Source: Candidatus Obscuribacterales bacterium
GTDB taxonomy: Bacteria > Cyanobacteriota > Vampirovibrionia > Obscuribacterales > Obscuribacteraceae
Length of the DNA: 64,000 nucleotides
Direction: 5' to 3'
Assembly (NCBI GenBank): GCA_031292355.1
Contig: JARLHI010000055.1
Location: forward strand, 124,001 to 188,000
The stretch's first letter is position 1; the number at the start of each line of letters is the position of its first letter. Below the pieces are notes generated by a model. It was not told where the DNA came from. It saw only the letters and a program-made list of their open reading frames with translations, and did no database searches. Made by a program: the position numbers and the translations under genes. Shown here one piece after another: positions 63,750-64,000 of the stretch.

Positions 63750-64000
63750 TGTTAGAAAGTCTTCGCTGGCGATTAACAATATGGTTCGTCGCACTGTCTC
63801 TTTTGCTGTATGGAGCAGGAGCAATATTTGGCATCTTCGTTTTGTCGGCGGCCTTGACCACAGCAACTGACGATGAGTTGCGCAGACTGTTACCAGAAAT
63901 TCGGCCGTCAGTTGAAATTATCGATGACGAACCAACTTTAAAAACCTGGTCGACAAACGCTCAAAGCGCGAATCTGAAATTCTTGCCTACGATTCAATTG
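63749..64000 (+). CDS. Sensor histidine kinase, N-terminal part (runs off the right edge)
   Basis: ATG 63749 opens a frame that runs to the last base, giving 84 residues with no stop. It begins MLESLRWRLTIWFVALSLLLYG, the typical N terminus of an OmpR-partner kinase, followed by a membrane helix (about 10-35) and the beginning of a periplasmic region. The HisKA and ATPase domains are outside the window. Its overlap with the preceding regulator makes a coupled two-component pair very likely. Confidence 0.8.
   Translation, partial: MLESLRWRLTIWFVALSLLLYGAGAIFGIFVLSAALTTATDDELRRLLPEIRPSVEIIDDEPTLKTWSTNAQSANLKFLPTIQL

Overview
The window looks like a chromosomal segment of a non-photosynthetic, Gram-negative-type bacterium. 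It is gene-dense, has mid-range GC by eye and no phage or insertion-sequence genes. An outer membrane is implied by a TonB-dependent receptor and TonB-type proteins, and aerobic or microaerobic life by NADH dehydrogenase type 2, catalase-peroxidase and a CuA-type protein. Serine/threonine kinases with leucine-rich-repeat tails, many TPR proteins and a Hyf/Ehr-type complex would fit a Vampirovibrionia (Melainabacteria, Obscuribacterales-like) genome, but that placement is inference; Acidobacteriota-like lineages cannot be excluded from this window alone.

Layout. 1-9.3 kb: an edge-truncated gene, a SnoaL-like protein, a TonB_C/TPR protein, an NDH-2 fused to cyclic-nucleotide-binding and CBS domains, a DUF3592 protein, a signal-peptide-bearing catalase-peroxidase (katG) and an RhtA-like exporter. 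9.3-22.7 kb: a large TPR protein, an M1 aminopeptidase, a membrane acyltransferase, a DUF4337 protein, a class C beta-lactamase, a sterol-desaturase-type protein and a zinc alcohol dehydrogenase. 22.8-30 kb: a divergent IF-3, a PspA-like protein, DUF1858/DUF2249 and DUF2252 proteins, a SAF-like membrane protein and a kinase-LRR protein. 30-41 kb: an amine-oxidase-like flavoprotein, an F420-reductase-like NADP protein, a TetR/SDR pair with a clear operator, a DCC-family thiol protein, a flavodoxin behind a hairpin-rich leader, and a class III aminotransferase with a MtnX-like phosphatase. 41-51.5 kb: a CsoR-type regulator, a TonB-dependent receptor and a divergent TonB_C protein separated by a Fur-box-like site, a CuA-type protein, a second kinase-LRR protein, a divergent histidine kinase/response regulator pair and a TPR lipoprotein-like or periplasmic protein.

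51.5-59.2 kb holds the most striking locus: a tightly packed, overlapping minus-strand operon for a hydrogenase-4-like membrane complex (HyfB, C, E, F, G and a ferredoxin-HyfI fusion). The large subunit lacks both cysteine pairs that bind NiFe, so this is an energy-converting-hydrogenase-related (Ehr-type) complex, not a hydrogenase. The rest (59.2-64 kb) has an unrecognised exported protein, a SulP anion transporter and an OmpR-type regulator with the start of its histidine kinase.

Another feature is a pair of about 250-bp non-coding repeats, 28 kb apart (16961-17208 and 45073-45320), roughly 85 percent identical by eye, with paired arms, alternative pairings and a terminator-like hairpin; it may be a structured RNA family. 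Many converging gene pairs are separated by under 25 bp or overlap, and non-ATG starts with good ribosome binding sites are common.
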